Below, piece by piece: positions 12,399 to 23,832 of a stretch of 64,000 nt of DNA. The notes under the pieces are model-generated. The model had not been told where the DNA came from and did no database searches. It was given only the letters and a program-made list of their open reading frames with translations. Location: assembly GCF_041146795.1 (NCBI RefSeq), contig NC_135187.1, forward strand, positions 6,211,556 to 6,275,555, given 5' to 3'. This stretch comes from Maylandia zebra. Lineage: Eukaryota > Chordata > Actinopteri > Cichliformes > Cichlidae. The stretch's first letter is position 1. Each line of letters begins with the position of its first letter. A program made the translations under genes and the position numbers.

Positions 12399-12562
12399 TT
12401 ACTGTGGCGAGTTTCTTTCAGAGAAAAGCTTCAGTTTGCAGTAGCTTCCCTTCACGTCCATCAGCTCCCAACTGCAACAACCTGATCTGCGTTTCGATGG
12501 TCTTCAGCCTGTGATCTCACCAAAATGATCTGGTCGGGAATGTTGGAGAGAAATTGTTGAAT
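12399..12562 (-). pseudogene. Relic of TAP2 last exon (duplicated)
   Basis: This matches the last TAP2 exon at 17039-17245 in order and orientation: cagtagcttcccttcacgtccatcagctccc, the acctgatctgcgtttcgatggtcttcagcctgtga block, and the end at ttgttgaatct. About 40 bases that encode the stretch between the ER-side glycine loop and the C-terminal helix are deleted, and small indels break the frame through the H-loop region. There is no acceptor cag at the exon boundary. It therefore cannot serve as an alternative last exon and marks the boundary of the tandem duplication. Confidence 0.85.
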
Positions 12563-15492
12563 CTATTTGTAATAATAAAAAGCTGGAATAAGAATATTTG
12601 CTACTAAAAACAGCATCCTGTTTATTATAATGCAAATTTTTTGTTACGAAATAATTTGAAGAAAGTTTAAAACGGGAGTCTGTGGATTTTGGAATCAGTT
12701 CCAGTGAACTGGCATAAAAACCAGATGAGCTCAATCTAACTGGTCCACAGGTGTCCCAGTTTGTCTTTGTCTGGTGTTTCTGGGCAGTTTGGTAAGAATT
12801 TCAAATAGAAGTGTGAGTTTGAGTAATACAACAGTGTTAATACAATATTTTCAGTGGGAAACTAAATATCTATTATTTCAATATTTTGCCCAGATATAAG
12901 GCAGCCAGAGTGACAGAGTGCAGCTGAGCAGCTGAATTACAGGAAGTCACGTGTTCGGTTTTCTGGTGAAAGTTCTGCAGATCAGCACTTTGGGGGTCTG
13001 CTGGTCTTCTAATGCTCTTTATCACAGCTCTATTTTTAAGTAAATCCTCCCACCAGCCCCGACATCCTGAACGTCTGCCTGTCCTCGTGTGACCTTTGAA
13101 TAAAGCTTCTGTGTCAGGCCTCTCGCAGAGTCCAAGAACATAATGAGGGTCTATCTGTAGAGCTGCTGACATATAGAGAGCTTAACTATATGTAAAGTGA
13201 GTCACGCACATAAATCACATTATAGTTATAAGCAGGAAAAGTTGCCTTCTCTGTCTTGTTTGATCTGGTTTTGTTGGGTTTCTGTGAGCTGCTGTGGATT
13301 CACACACTGTTGTCACTGATCATAACACAATAAGAAATTTCCCACGCGTGGGAAAAATAAATCTTATAACAAAGAGCCTTGACGGGTGTGAGAAGCGTGG
13401 CAGCGCTGCTTATAACCACTTGTTGTGGTTTATGAGTCAGAGCAGTTTGTTTTCCATGTTCAGCTGTTTTTCTCTCACTAGATGTCAGTCATCTGCAGTC
13501 AGTCCTCTCAGTGCTGAGCTCTCTGAGAGTCCCGAACTTTACCAAACTGACTTACAGTAAGTCACATGGCTGCTGGTAAAGTGCCAGATACAGCCAGGCG
13601 CGGCGCTCTTACTCTGCCTGTATCACAGATCCAGGTCATGTGTTCTGTTTTTTTCTCTGGACTCAACAGCAGATCTCAGATCAGTGCTTCAGTATTTTTG
13701 CCGGGACTTCCCCCAGCTGACCGCATGACACAGCATGTATTTGATTGGAGATTTCATTGCAATCAAGCTGGGAAACGACTTCTCGACTGTAATCTTACAA
13801 ATGTCCTGCCTTAAATGTTGCAACTTCTGCGATCATCTGGGGAATTTGGGGGATTCACAGAAGACTGGGGGAGTTTTACCTGACAGTAAAACAATATAAA
13901 ATACCCCACAGTGAAGATATGCAGCTGTTATTACTTCAGGAAAAACTAGATCAAAATAATTGTCAAGAATCACCTTATTTCTCTAAGATCAGTGAAGTTT
14001 TTCAGGTTTAATACAGCAGCACGCTCCTCATGTCTCTTCTAATCCTTTTCTGCTCATTTCTGCTTTGTTCAAACTCACGTTCTCATGTTTCAAGCAACAC
14101 GTGATGACATAAAGCTGCATTGGTGTCATTCTGTTGCGCGTCGTGCTGCATCGGCTGATTTGATGCATTTGATTTAGAGAGAAGTGAGTGTAATGTTATA
14201 CTGAGTCCAGTCTGTGAGGATGACTCAGCAGAGTCAACACAGAAAAACATCCATGTAGTTCAGTTTTAGTTGTTTGGCCTGCAGACTGAACTAAATAATA
14301 TCAAATATAGAATCAAACACAAATACAACCTGTCAGGTGACAAATCCACCAAACGTCAAACTCAGTTTGGGTTCATCAAACTATGTCTGTTAAATGTGAT
14401 TTTCAATCATTCTTTTTCTATTCATTATAATAAAATCAATCACCAGGATCATAAATGGCGCCTGATAGCTGTCTGTTATTGTTGCCAAACCAATGCACCA
14501 GTTCCTGCAAACACAATATTTTCCTGCAGAACAAAGCTCTGTAACTACACGATCAGTTTAGTTGGATAAATGATTGATTGGTGTTTTTGTACTGGAATAA
14601 ACAAACAGATTCACTTGGAATAATGATTATAATTAAGAATATGCAAAAATGTGCAGCTGTGAAGCATCAGGGCATGGGTGGAGACAGGAGCTCTGCAGGT
14701 GTCCTGCTGTGTCTGGACATTGGTGATGGAGGCTTTGGGTCTGGGTGGGTTGCAGGTCGACCCTCTGTGGATCTGACTCCTTGCTCAGACTGGGATCTGT
14801 GAGTTTGTGCTTCAGTTCACATTTTCGATGCGTGGAGGGGCGCTGCTGTTAGTGCACATTTTAACATGACAGTTTTTATATTTCTTTTAGATGCATCTTC
14901 CAGAAAAGTGACGTCATTGTCTGTGTCAGATTAAACCTCGTCAGCCTTCATAGCACAGAGTAAAAATAAAACCTGTTACACTCGGTCTGCCGCAGTGTTT
15001 CAGCGGGTGGTGCGTGCCAAAGTAACATCCACATAAACACCAGGAGGAAATTTCTACCTTTAGAGCGATCCTCTGCAGCTACATGATCGATATCGTTCAA
15101 TTTAGTGTCGATAATAATTTGTTGGTGTATGTATTGTTTTTAAAAAAGAGACTCACAGACATAATGTTTTTGGTCACAAGACTTTGGGCGTGTCTGTGGT
15201 TTGGATAAGTTTGGCACAGAATAAAAAGCATTATCAAATAAAAAGAAAGTGAAAGCATGAAGAGCGGGGACTTTCCACCTCGGTGGTGTGGTGCAGCGTG
15301 TGGTGCTGACGTGATTAGGCAAAAGCTTCGAGGCACAAACACGCAGAGAAACACACACGTGTATATGCTGCATAAACATATTTATAGGTGCACATTGAGT
15401 CTCCACCAAACACACAACACTTTGTTTTATGCCAACGCTATGAGGGGAATCGTCTGTCATTTTACCGAGTGTCTAACTTTATTTGCACTCGT

Positions 15493-15537
15493 CAGCCATT
15501 TTGTGACTCAGTGTTCAGTGTCGGCCTAAGATGGCGG
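15493..15537. promoter_or_regulatory. Paired inverted CCAT/ATGG (YY1-like) motifs, copy B
   Basis: cagccattttgtgact (15493-15508) and aagatggcgg (15528-15537) repeat the arrangement of copy A with a shorter spacer. A second pair, gccgccattttgtgg (16081-16095) and aaatggcgac (16114-16123), follows in this copy. The preservation of these cores while surrounding sequence diverged is the only evidence for function. Confidence 0.3.
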
Positions 15538-16899
15538 ATGGGAGTTTGTGCCCTCCTGCCTTCCTAACCTGCAGGCGGTGCAGGATTGTGGATGGGAAAC
15601 AGCCAAGTTTAGCAATGAGTCACACCTGCAGCAGAAACCTGGGAACTTCAAACTATCGGAGTTTAACCATCGAAGAAAAGTCTTTGTTTTCAGATGGACT
15701 GTGACACGGAGTTTTAGGTGAAAATAAAAGACCAAATGTCACTCCTGAACAAGAATATTAACCTCCACGCTAATGAAAATAAGTTAATCTAATGTTAGGG
15801 GAAAATATGGCACCAAAACGAGCTAAAAATGAAGATGATTAAACTTGTTTTAAATGTCCTGTCGTTAGCAGACACAGCAGGGATGTTTCCATCGTTTGAG
15901 TTTTCATGTCATCTTTTATAAATGCAGTGTTAACAAGGTTTCAGAACACATTTAGCTGTGGGCTGCAGTACAAATACAACATGTTCATAAAACTTTAAAG
16001 TCACAGCGCTGGTTAAGTTTTAAAGTTCATTAATGATCAAAAGAAACAAATTCTGACCCTGTTTGAGTCACCTGACCTCAGCCGCCATTTTGTGGATTCA
16101 CAGACTGATGACCAAATGGCGACACGTTGGTTCAGGTGAGCCTGATCTTTGTCGATAGGGGGGGTTGGTGTTTTGCTGTGTTTTGTGTTTATGGCATCAG
16201 GCAACTTTCCAGAAACTTCCCTGCCAGTAAAAACAGCTCTGACACTCGGGGAGTTTCCATCAGCTCGAACAATAAAACCCAACCCTCGCTTAGATTTGAT
16301 GGCATGTATCGAAAATTCTTTCATTTTCATTCTGGGCAAAAAATGCAGTTAGATCCTTCAAAAGCAGAGATACCAGAGACGCGATGAACAGGAGAGGCAC
16401 CGATATGTAATCACAGAAACCTTTAGATTACTACAAGCATGAGTATTAATGTAATTTGGGTGTTTAGTACAATTACTTATTATTTTTTAATTGTTTTTCC
16501 CGTCACAGTAACGTAACAGGTTACTATTATTTTAATTTCAGCTGCACCGATTTTGTGGCATTTTGAAAATGTGACCATCTCAGTTTTTCCTTCATTGGGA
16601 AAAATTTATCAAATGGCCAAAACCATTAAATGTCCAGTGAAAGGTTTTTTAAGTAAATATGGGAAAACAATCCAGCACATTTAGATGAGTCTGTGATTAA
16701 TTTTCTGTGATGTTTTTGGAGGGAAATAAAGTAACCTTTGATCTCTCTGATTAACGATAAATGAAGGTTTATGGCTTCATACGTTTGACGTGTTAAACAT
16801 TTATTCACCTTTATCAAAAGCCAGGAAATGGAACAAGATTATATCATGAAGATACATATTTAAGAAAAAAATTAAACATATGTATAATTTAATCAAAGG

Positions 16900-16905
16900 T
16901 TTATT
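16900..16905 (-). terminator. TAP2 candidate polyadenylation signal
   Basis: tttatt on the plus strand reads AATAAA on the minus strand, about 134 bases after the TAP2 stop codon. A second AATAAA lies at 16800-16805. Confidence 0.5.
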
Positions 16906-17038
16906 ACCAAATATTTACAAAACAACATATATTCAATATTTACATAACCTCCGGCTCGTTCTCACACATCTGTTTGCAGCAGAGTTTTACAGACAAAGAT
17001 CTCAGGACATCGAGCTTCAGCACAGACTCAGTGGTTTC

Positions 17039-20000
17039 TCACTGTGGTGAGTTTCCTTCAGTGAAGAGCTCCTCTTTCAGTTTGTAGTAGCTTCCCTTCA
17101 TGTCCATCAGCTCCCTGTGAGTCCCTCGCTCTTCAACTTTTCCACCACTTACAACAACGATCTGATCTGCGTTCTCGATGGTCTTCAGCCTGTGAGCGAT
17201 CACCAGGAGGGTCTGGTTGGGGATGCTAGAGAGAGACTGTTGAATCTGTGCAGAGGCAGAAGGAAAAAAATGTTATTAGTACCAACTGAGTCTGTTTTTA
17301 AGTGAAAGCAGTGTTCATGGACATCAGTAGGAGCCTATGCTGTATTCACAGAAGGAATTTAAAAATACACCACTCCCATTATCAGGACATGTTTTAAATA
17401 AATTAATAACAAATATTAGTTGACATAACAGAGACAGAATAAGCTGTTCTGTTAAAGCAATTACTATTTTGTTTTGAAATACATTTATTTTTATACATTC
17501 AATGATCCTAAATAAGAGGTGTGTTGGGTTTTAATTCTGTGAGTACACTTCGTTTTGTGAAATAAATAAAAGATAAGACTGATTAGCAACAGATCCTTGA
17601 AACATAACTAATAATTCATGGAAACACTGGCAATTTCACAGAAACTGTAAATAACCTCTACAGTCTTTCTATGGCAATATATAATTTGTCATGCGTTTTA
17701 TTATTAAATTATTTAGAACAATATAATTCACTAATTGTCACTAACAGACATAAATTGTTAACAGAAATACCGCTAAGTTTCCATAAACAATATATAAATC
17801 TATGTGCATGTTTTAGTACCATGGAGAGAAAACAAAGCAACTGTAAAGGTTGAAATACCTAAATGGTGAAATACCCGTGTACTCAGAGGTGTGAGGTTTG
17901 AAAGTAGCCAATCAGAGAGCGTTATTCATTTCTCCTTAATGCCTCTCCGGCAGTCCAGCATTCCTGCATCATAACAGTTTACCACGTGCAGCTCTCTCGA
18001 GTATTTCGCTGAGTGTTGTCATGTTTTTCATTTTGTTGGGCATATTTAGGGTTTTTTTCACCAAAATTTGTGTTTTGTGTTGTTTTTTTCTCAAATTCGC
18101 AGGGGTCACTTTGCTAGAGCACCACTTAAAGCTATAAGTATTTTTGCGTTTAGTAAACACTACGTTGGGGGGTCAAAGCACATTAATCTTTGCATTTTTG
18201 AGTGAAAATTTCATTTTTGTGAATCAGACACTGATTATCATACTGAAAACTAAGTTAAACAAGCAATTTATATTCAGTATCCTAAAAGCAATGTTCCCAC
18301 TTTAGTCGGTTTTTAGTAAGAACTGTTTTCCTATTTATGGATTCCTGGAGTGGTGAAGCTGCGGACCCTTCACTGTTTAATCTCTAGTATCAGACATGCT
18401 TGAGACATAAACCTAGAAGCTTTTGTCTGCTGAGGAAACATTTAAATATGTAAAATACCTTATTTTCACTCTCAGTGTCCAGAGAGCTGGTGATTTCGTC
18501 CAGGATGAGGACCTTGGGCCGTCTGACGAGAGCACGAGCGATGGCGATCCGCTGCCTCTCACTTTTAGCTAACTGACCTCCACCTTCACCCACCTCTTAG
18601 AAATGGACAACATCATAAAATCAAAGATTTAGATTTAATATGTAAAATGTAAAAAAAGAAACAACCGAAAATACAAGAAACATGAATCACACTAACTCTC
18701 AAAAAAATGCATTTTTTTATGCACAGAGTCTAGTTTGCTGTAAAATTTTATCAGACATACAAATGCAGGTCTGCATGCAGCCATGTAAAAAAGCCTGTGA
18801 GGAGTGTTCACCTGTATCATAGCCTTTCTCCAGCTGCATGATGAAGTCGTGGGCGTTGGCTTTCATTGCTGCTTCCTTGATTTTATCTAAAGGGCAGCCT
18901 TTAAGTCCGTATTCAATGTTTTGTCTGATAGTGCCAGAGAACAGCACAGGGTCCTGGTTCACCACAGCAATCTATTGAACACACATAACACCATAACACA
19001 TCATACATATAGACACATATGGACTTCTTACATAGATTATTAATATAATTCATCTCTTTCGTCTCCCTCCCCTCACTCCCAACCCAGTCTCAAAAATGAG
19101 TGTTTCCTTCACCCTGTCACTAAAGTGCGTGCTCATAGGGGTTCATCTGATTGTTGAGCTGTTCTGTTATCATTGTGTGGTCTCTACCTTACAATATAAA
19201 GTGTCTTGAGGCGACTGTTGTTGTGATTTGGTGCTATATTAATTAAACTGAATTGAAACTTGAATTGAATTAGGAATTTACACATTTAATACCATAACCA
19301 TTTATTTTTGTTAAATTTGAACAAAGAGGTAATTTAAAAACAGACAGGAGACTGACGCTCTAATCAAAGAACAGCTTGATTGATCAGGAAAAAGCTCTGA
19401 TGATGAATCACCTTCTTGTGGAGGAACTGGTGATCATAGGATTTTAGTGGTTTTCCATCCAGCTGTATTTCTCCCTCCCGAGGCTCGTAGAAACGCTCCA
19501 GCAGACTCACGCAGGTACTTTTTCCTTCTCCAGATGGACCCACCAGTGCCATCATCTGACCAGGCTTTAGCTCCAAGGAAAAGTCCTGAAAAGAGTGATA
19601 AATTTAAGAACAGCAGTGGTTATGGTAACAGAATAAATGGATAGGACAATCACACCCCCACTAACCAAACCATCTGTCCTGCCATCTCACCTGCAGCACT
19701 GTTTTGTTGGGGTTTGCAGGATAGGAGAAGTTGAGACTCCTGAAGCTGATGTGTCCTCTCAGCTGATCAGGTTGGAGTTTGCCATCTGTGCTGACGAGAG
19801 CCTTTCGGTCCAGGTATTCAAACACTTTCCCAGCAGCCCCCACTGAGTTCAGCATGTCACCAAAGATGTAGGTGAGCGTCTGGAAGATTAGAGTCACAGG
19901 ACATGATTAACAAACATGTTTTAATTTACAGTGTCTATAGGTGCAGTATGTTAAATGCATTAATTTTCTCAGATAACCAGATGTTTTAAAAAGTGTAATA

Positions 20001-22977
20001 TTATATATATTTTAGTCTAGTTTAAAAGCTCTGAACCACTGAAACATCTTAGGTCATCTGCTCTCTCTGCCATCTCTGCTGAGGATCACCTAAAAATGTT
20101 GTGAGGCTGGTGTAAGGTCTTATGTTCCAACAATAATATGTGTTTGTATTCAATGCCTTTTACCTTAAGAGTCTACAAATTGTACCTCTTATTTATCAGC
20201 AAATGCATAAATGGTGCCACGGGTTGTATGAATTGTCCTGCCAAAAGTAATAAAGTACTTTGGCATGCCAGATGTGAGCCGTGGTTGTATGAAAGTAAAT
20301 GATAGAGCACAAAGCATTATGGGATACCCTGATGTTGTCTCCAAGATTTGACTGGTACAGGATGAAGGAAACGAGGTTCCCTGTGGTCATCTGTCCTCTC
20401 TGAATGAAAAGCCGACCGTAGTATAACACAAAGACCTGCATGACCAGCCCTGTCAGCTGTAGACACACACACATTACATGGTGTTAAAACTGTAATACAC
20501 AATGATCTCTGAGAAACACACAAAAAAAAGTAGCTTCTCACCCTCCGTGCAAGCAGGTAAACAGCCCTGACAGTGGACTGTCGAATGCTGAGCTTGTGTG
20601 TGTCCATCAAGCAGTTGTCATAGCGACGGGTTTCGTGTTTTTCTGTGTTAAAGCTCCGTACCACGCGAATACCGGACACTACCTCATTTGCAGCTTCATT
20701 TGCCAAAGCCATTGAGTCCTGCATCGCCAAAGACAATCTCTGAGGAAAGTATAAAGGAGAAGGAAATATAGAAATATAGTTAAGTATTATTAATAATTTT
20801 GCTCTTGATCACAGGGAACAGGAGTCCTGTGTTATCAACATGAACAAATCAATCATTATAGTGGAAGGAGATATGTTTAGAGTTTAATATTACACATAGG
20901 AGAAATCTTTTTTGTTTTAGTCTGTAAGACATACACATCCTTTCATCTGAACCAATGTTTCAGAATTTTTCTGGTTTTCTTGTGCAAACCAGCCATAGAC
21001 CTATCAGCACGTTGTCAGGTGGTGTGAAAATTCTTATCTCCAGCTCAACATATCAAAAACCAAGGGCATGGTTTTGGACTTGAGGAAAAATTCCAACACA
21101 CCTGATCAAAGCAAACATCAAAGCTCAAACTGGGATGTGTGAAATCATATAAGTCTCTGGGGAATTATATTGATTCAAGACAGAATGTTGACAATGTTTG
21201 AAGACGTTCTGCAGATCAAATTGTAATTCATTGTCTCCTGTTAACCTGCTTTTACCTGGTAATGTGTGTCATAGATGTTCTGTATGAGGCCGGTGATGGG
21301 CGTCTCCATCAGTACGAGAAATGTGAGCTTCCACGACAGGCTCAACATTAGAGAGATCATGCCCATTGTTTTGATGAATGTCCTCAGCAACACGTTGACA
21401 TTCAGACACACTGTTCTTCCCATCAGGGTGGTGTCTTTGGACAACCTGGATGTGATTTCACCTGCACGGAGAAAAAAAAAAGGTCACTGTGCCATCATCA
21501 GTCTATTATGTAACCAACTGTTCAGGCTTTATCTGACATGCTTTGTCCTTTGTGTGCATATGTCAGCCTTACCTGTCTTTATGGTCTCAAAGAATCCAAT
21601 TTCCTGTTTGGTCAAAGCCCCAAACAGCATAACTTTGATTCTGCAAGTAAAGGAGTGTATGGCACAAGTCAAGAGACCCCCTCTGCAGCCAGCACTCACA
21701 GAACTGTTCAATCAAAGAGAAAATCTGTTAGATGTTACCTGTGAGGAACAGACAGAGGATAAATGTGGAGGAAAAACACTGCTTGCCTCATACCTTCCCA
21801 GAGAGTAAAGGCCCATGAAAATAAGCGCAGACAGGAAGTCATTCTCCTGGTAATTACTTCCAAGGATGTCAATGACTCTCCCAGTGTAGAAAGGGATGAA
21901 CATCTCACCTGAGAAGAGATGCTCCAGGTGATATATCAATCAGAATCAGAGTATTTTATCAATCCCTGAGGAAATTATTTATAATGACATTCATCAGTCC
22001 CAGAAAATCCCAAATCGAAAGCACCACTTTGAAAATTAGATTACAGACCAGCCATTAGATACCAGCTCTTTTGAGGCTGTTTTCCGAAATTGAAATATTA
22101 ATTCCCCTGCTGGCGGTCTGTCCTTTAAGCTCTACCAGAGGCCTGGGAGCTTGAGGGTCCTGCGCACTATCCGTTCCTAGGACTGCGCTCTTCTGGACAG
22201 AGATCTCCGATGTTGTTCCTGGGATCTGCTGGAGCCACTCGCCTAGCTTAGGAGTCATTGCACCTAGTGCTCTTACCACTGAGCCCACTGTTACCTTCAC
22301 CCTCCACATCTTCTCGAGCTCTTCTCTGAGCCAGAAAGAAGGAACACGAAATGCCGGGGAAGTACCAAGGGCTCAAACTGTACATGTATATATATGTCAA
22401 CACTACTGTTATCTTAGCATCACTACCACCTTTGTCAAATCCTAAAATATTAAATCTACTTACAGATGACAGCCAGCGACAGGAACACAAGTCCTCCAAA
22501 CAGCAGGGGATAGTCGGGTCTGTACAGGCGGAGGACTCTCATGAAAAGCACTCTCGCCTTCTGTTTCTTCTTTTTACCTTCGGCCTCTTCCTCGGTGTCC
22601 GGGATGGTGATCTCCCAAAACAGCGCAGCAGCGAGTGAAGCTCCGCTGAACAGCAGCCAGCAGCGCACATCTCCCAGCTGACCGCACTCGCTCTCCTCTC
22701 TGTAAAACGCGTTGGTCCCGGTCTCAAACACCGCGGGGAGCAGACTGTGCGCCGTTATAAACCGAATCAGCAGCGCTTTGGGGTCCCCGAGCGTGAGAAG
22801 AGAGACACCGATAAGAGCCAACCAGCGGAGAGCCGCAGAGAGCCAGAGACGCGTAAAGTGTCCAAAGACGCTGTGAAACACCGCAAATCCTGACGCGTAA
22901 AACAGCAAAAGGTCGACAGAAACTGCTAAAATAAAAGCAACGACTTTGCGCATTTTCGTTACTGTGATCGTTGCCAT
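17039..22977 (-). CDS. tap2: TAP2, peptide transporter subunit, 11 exons
   Basis: ER-membrane half-transporter that pairs with TAP1 to import proteasome products for MHC class I loading. Exons, in coding order: 22464-22977, 21794-21908, 21573-21703, 21256-21461, 20542-20739, 20328-20456, 19691-19879, 19412-19585, 18812-18971, 18459-18595, 17039-17245. All have GT-AG borders and compatible phases, giving 719 residues. Exon 1 carries the start and the hydrophobic N-terminal (TMD0-like) helices; exons 2-7 carry the core transmembrane domain. In the nucleotide-binding domain, Walker A GPSGEGKS is at about 510-517, the Q-loop is VNQDP in exon 9, Walker B is VLILDE at 634-639 with catalytic Glu kept, and the H-loop His is at about 669. 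The signature motif is highly abnormal: LAKSE at 614-618. The start is the first ATG, 72 bases after an ISRE. Assignment is secure. Confidence 0.97.
19100..19268 (+). mobile_element. L2-type LINE 3' tail in TAP2 intron 8
   Basis: The run ctaccttacaatataaagtg, gactgttgttgtgatttggtgctata and the aattgaa tail are shared with 24436-24980 and 62250-62500. It inserted antisense to TAP2 between exons 8 and 9, and is a 5'-truncated, non-coding copy. Confidence 0.75.
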
Positions 22978-23048
22978 TTTTCGGCAACACTCGTCCTCAA
23001 ATGACCTGCTGTGTCGCAGAACCAGAGCGTTAGAGTTAGTTTGCTTTC
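22978..23048. promoter_or_regulatory. TAP2 proximal promoter / 5' leader
   Basis: 71 bases between the TAP2 start codon and the ISRE. There is no TATA box at a usual distance, which fits the TATA-less promoters of TAP genes. Confidence 0.4.
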
Positions 23049-23062
23049 AGTTTCATTTTCTT
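23049..23062 (-). promoter_or_regulatory. ISRE upstream of TAP2
   Basis: agtttcattttctt fits the ISRE consensus AGTTTCNNTTTCNY at every fixed position. It lies 72 bases upstream of the TAP2 ATG and is oriented towards the gene (the minus strand reads GAAAATGAAACT). It would bind IRF1 or ISGF3 and make TAP2 interferon-inducible, as in other vertebrates. Confidence 0.75.
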
Positions 23063-23732
23063 ACAGGATGAGGGGTTTCCCATAAATCCAAAATACAGAA
23101 GGCAACACGATGCAGGCCTGCTAAATAAGTAACCATAATCACTACTGCTGTCCAAACAGGCATCACTCTCTTTAAAACTAACACTGTACATTCAGTGTGT
23201 GAGACATTATTCCTTAAAAACAGCCTTTAAAGTGATTATTTGCTGAAAGGAAGATTATAAACTGTTGAAAGATTTAATGATATTTCAATTTGAATTTCAT
23301 AGGACTGCGTCAGACTTGTCATATGTTTGTCATTTTCAGAATCTAATTATGCTCCATGTATTCTCAATACTGGGAAGAATAAGCTACTGTTCTTGATCCG
23401 TGAAACAACTCCGACTTTCAGTTTTAAGAGGAGGGTCTCCCAGGCTAAATACCTCAGACAGCTGCTGTTGCTCCTAGTGTGTATAAATTGTATGTCTACG
23501 AACAGGCTTAAGAAACTTCTGGGTTTTTATTTCAAAGAAAAGCATGTTAACTGCATTTCCTCCAGTAAGTCAAGTAGTTAAAAAAAATAATACCAATAAA
23601 ATTAACATGGTAGTTAAATCAAAGATAAAATATTATAAGCTTAATTGTTGTTATATTTTAAATTCAATAGTTCAATATCAACATTAACAATATACTTTTG
23701 ATAATAAACAGAAACATGGGAGTTATTTTTCT

Positions 23733-23738
23733 TTTATT
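23733..23738 (-). terminator. psmb9 candidate polyadenylation signal
   Basis: AATAAA on the minus strand, about 95 bases after the psmb9 stop codon. Confidence 0.5.
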
Positions 23739-23832
23739 TAATTATTGGCAAAAAGTGTTGTTCAGTGTTTACATATTACAAGCTGACTTGGTTGACAGGT
23801 TTGCCACAGCTGCTCTGAGGACAACAAACATG

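Larger units (their letters stand above)
8025..12740. repeat. Tandem segmental duplication, copy A
   Basis: A long run of landmarks occurs in the same order as in copy B (12810-17245): ttacaggaaatcacgtg, tgaataaagcttctgtgtc, cagccaggcgcggcgctctt, ccccacagtgaagatatgcag, catagcacagagtaaaaa, gtgaaagcatgaagagcggg, gattaggcaaaagcttcgag, aagatggcgg, and finally a decayed TAP2 last exon. A LINE end (9680-10215) is present only in this copy. Nothing in the unit looks protein-coding apart from the TAP2 exon. I infer duplication of the TAP2 3' flank followed by long divergence. Confidence 0.8.
12810..17245. repeat. Tandem segmental duplication, copy B
   Basis: This is the copy that joins the functional TAP2 gene: its right end is the real last TAP2 exon. 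It shares the ordered landmarks listed for copy A but with many substitutions and indels, so the event is not recent. It contains no LINE end at the place where copy A has one. Between the landmarks no open frame is shared by the two copies, which argues that the unit is non-coding downstream sequence of TAP2. Confidence 0.8.

Noticed and set aside
12399..12562. Second functional TAP2 last exon
   Set aside because: Deletion of about 40 bases, indels through the H-loop region and loss of the acceptor make it non-functional.
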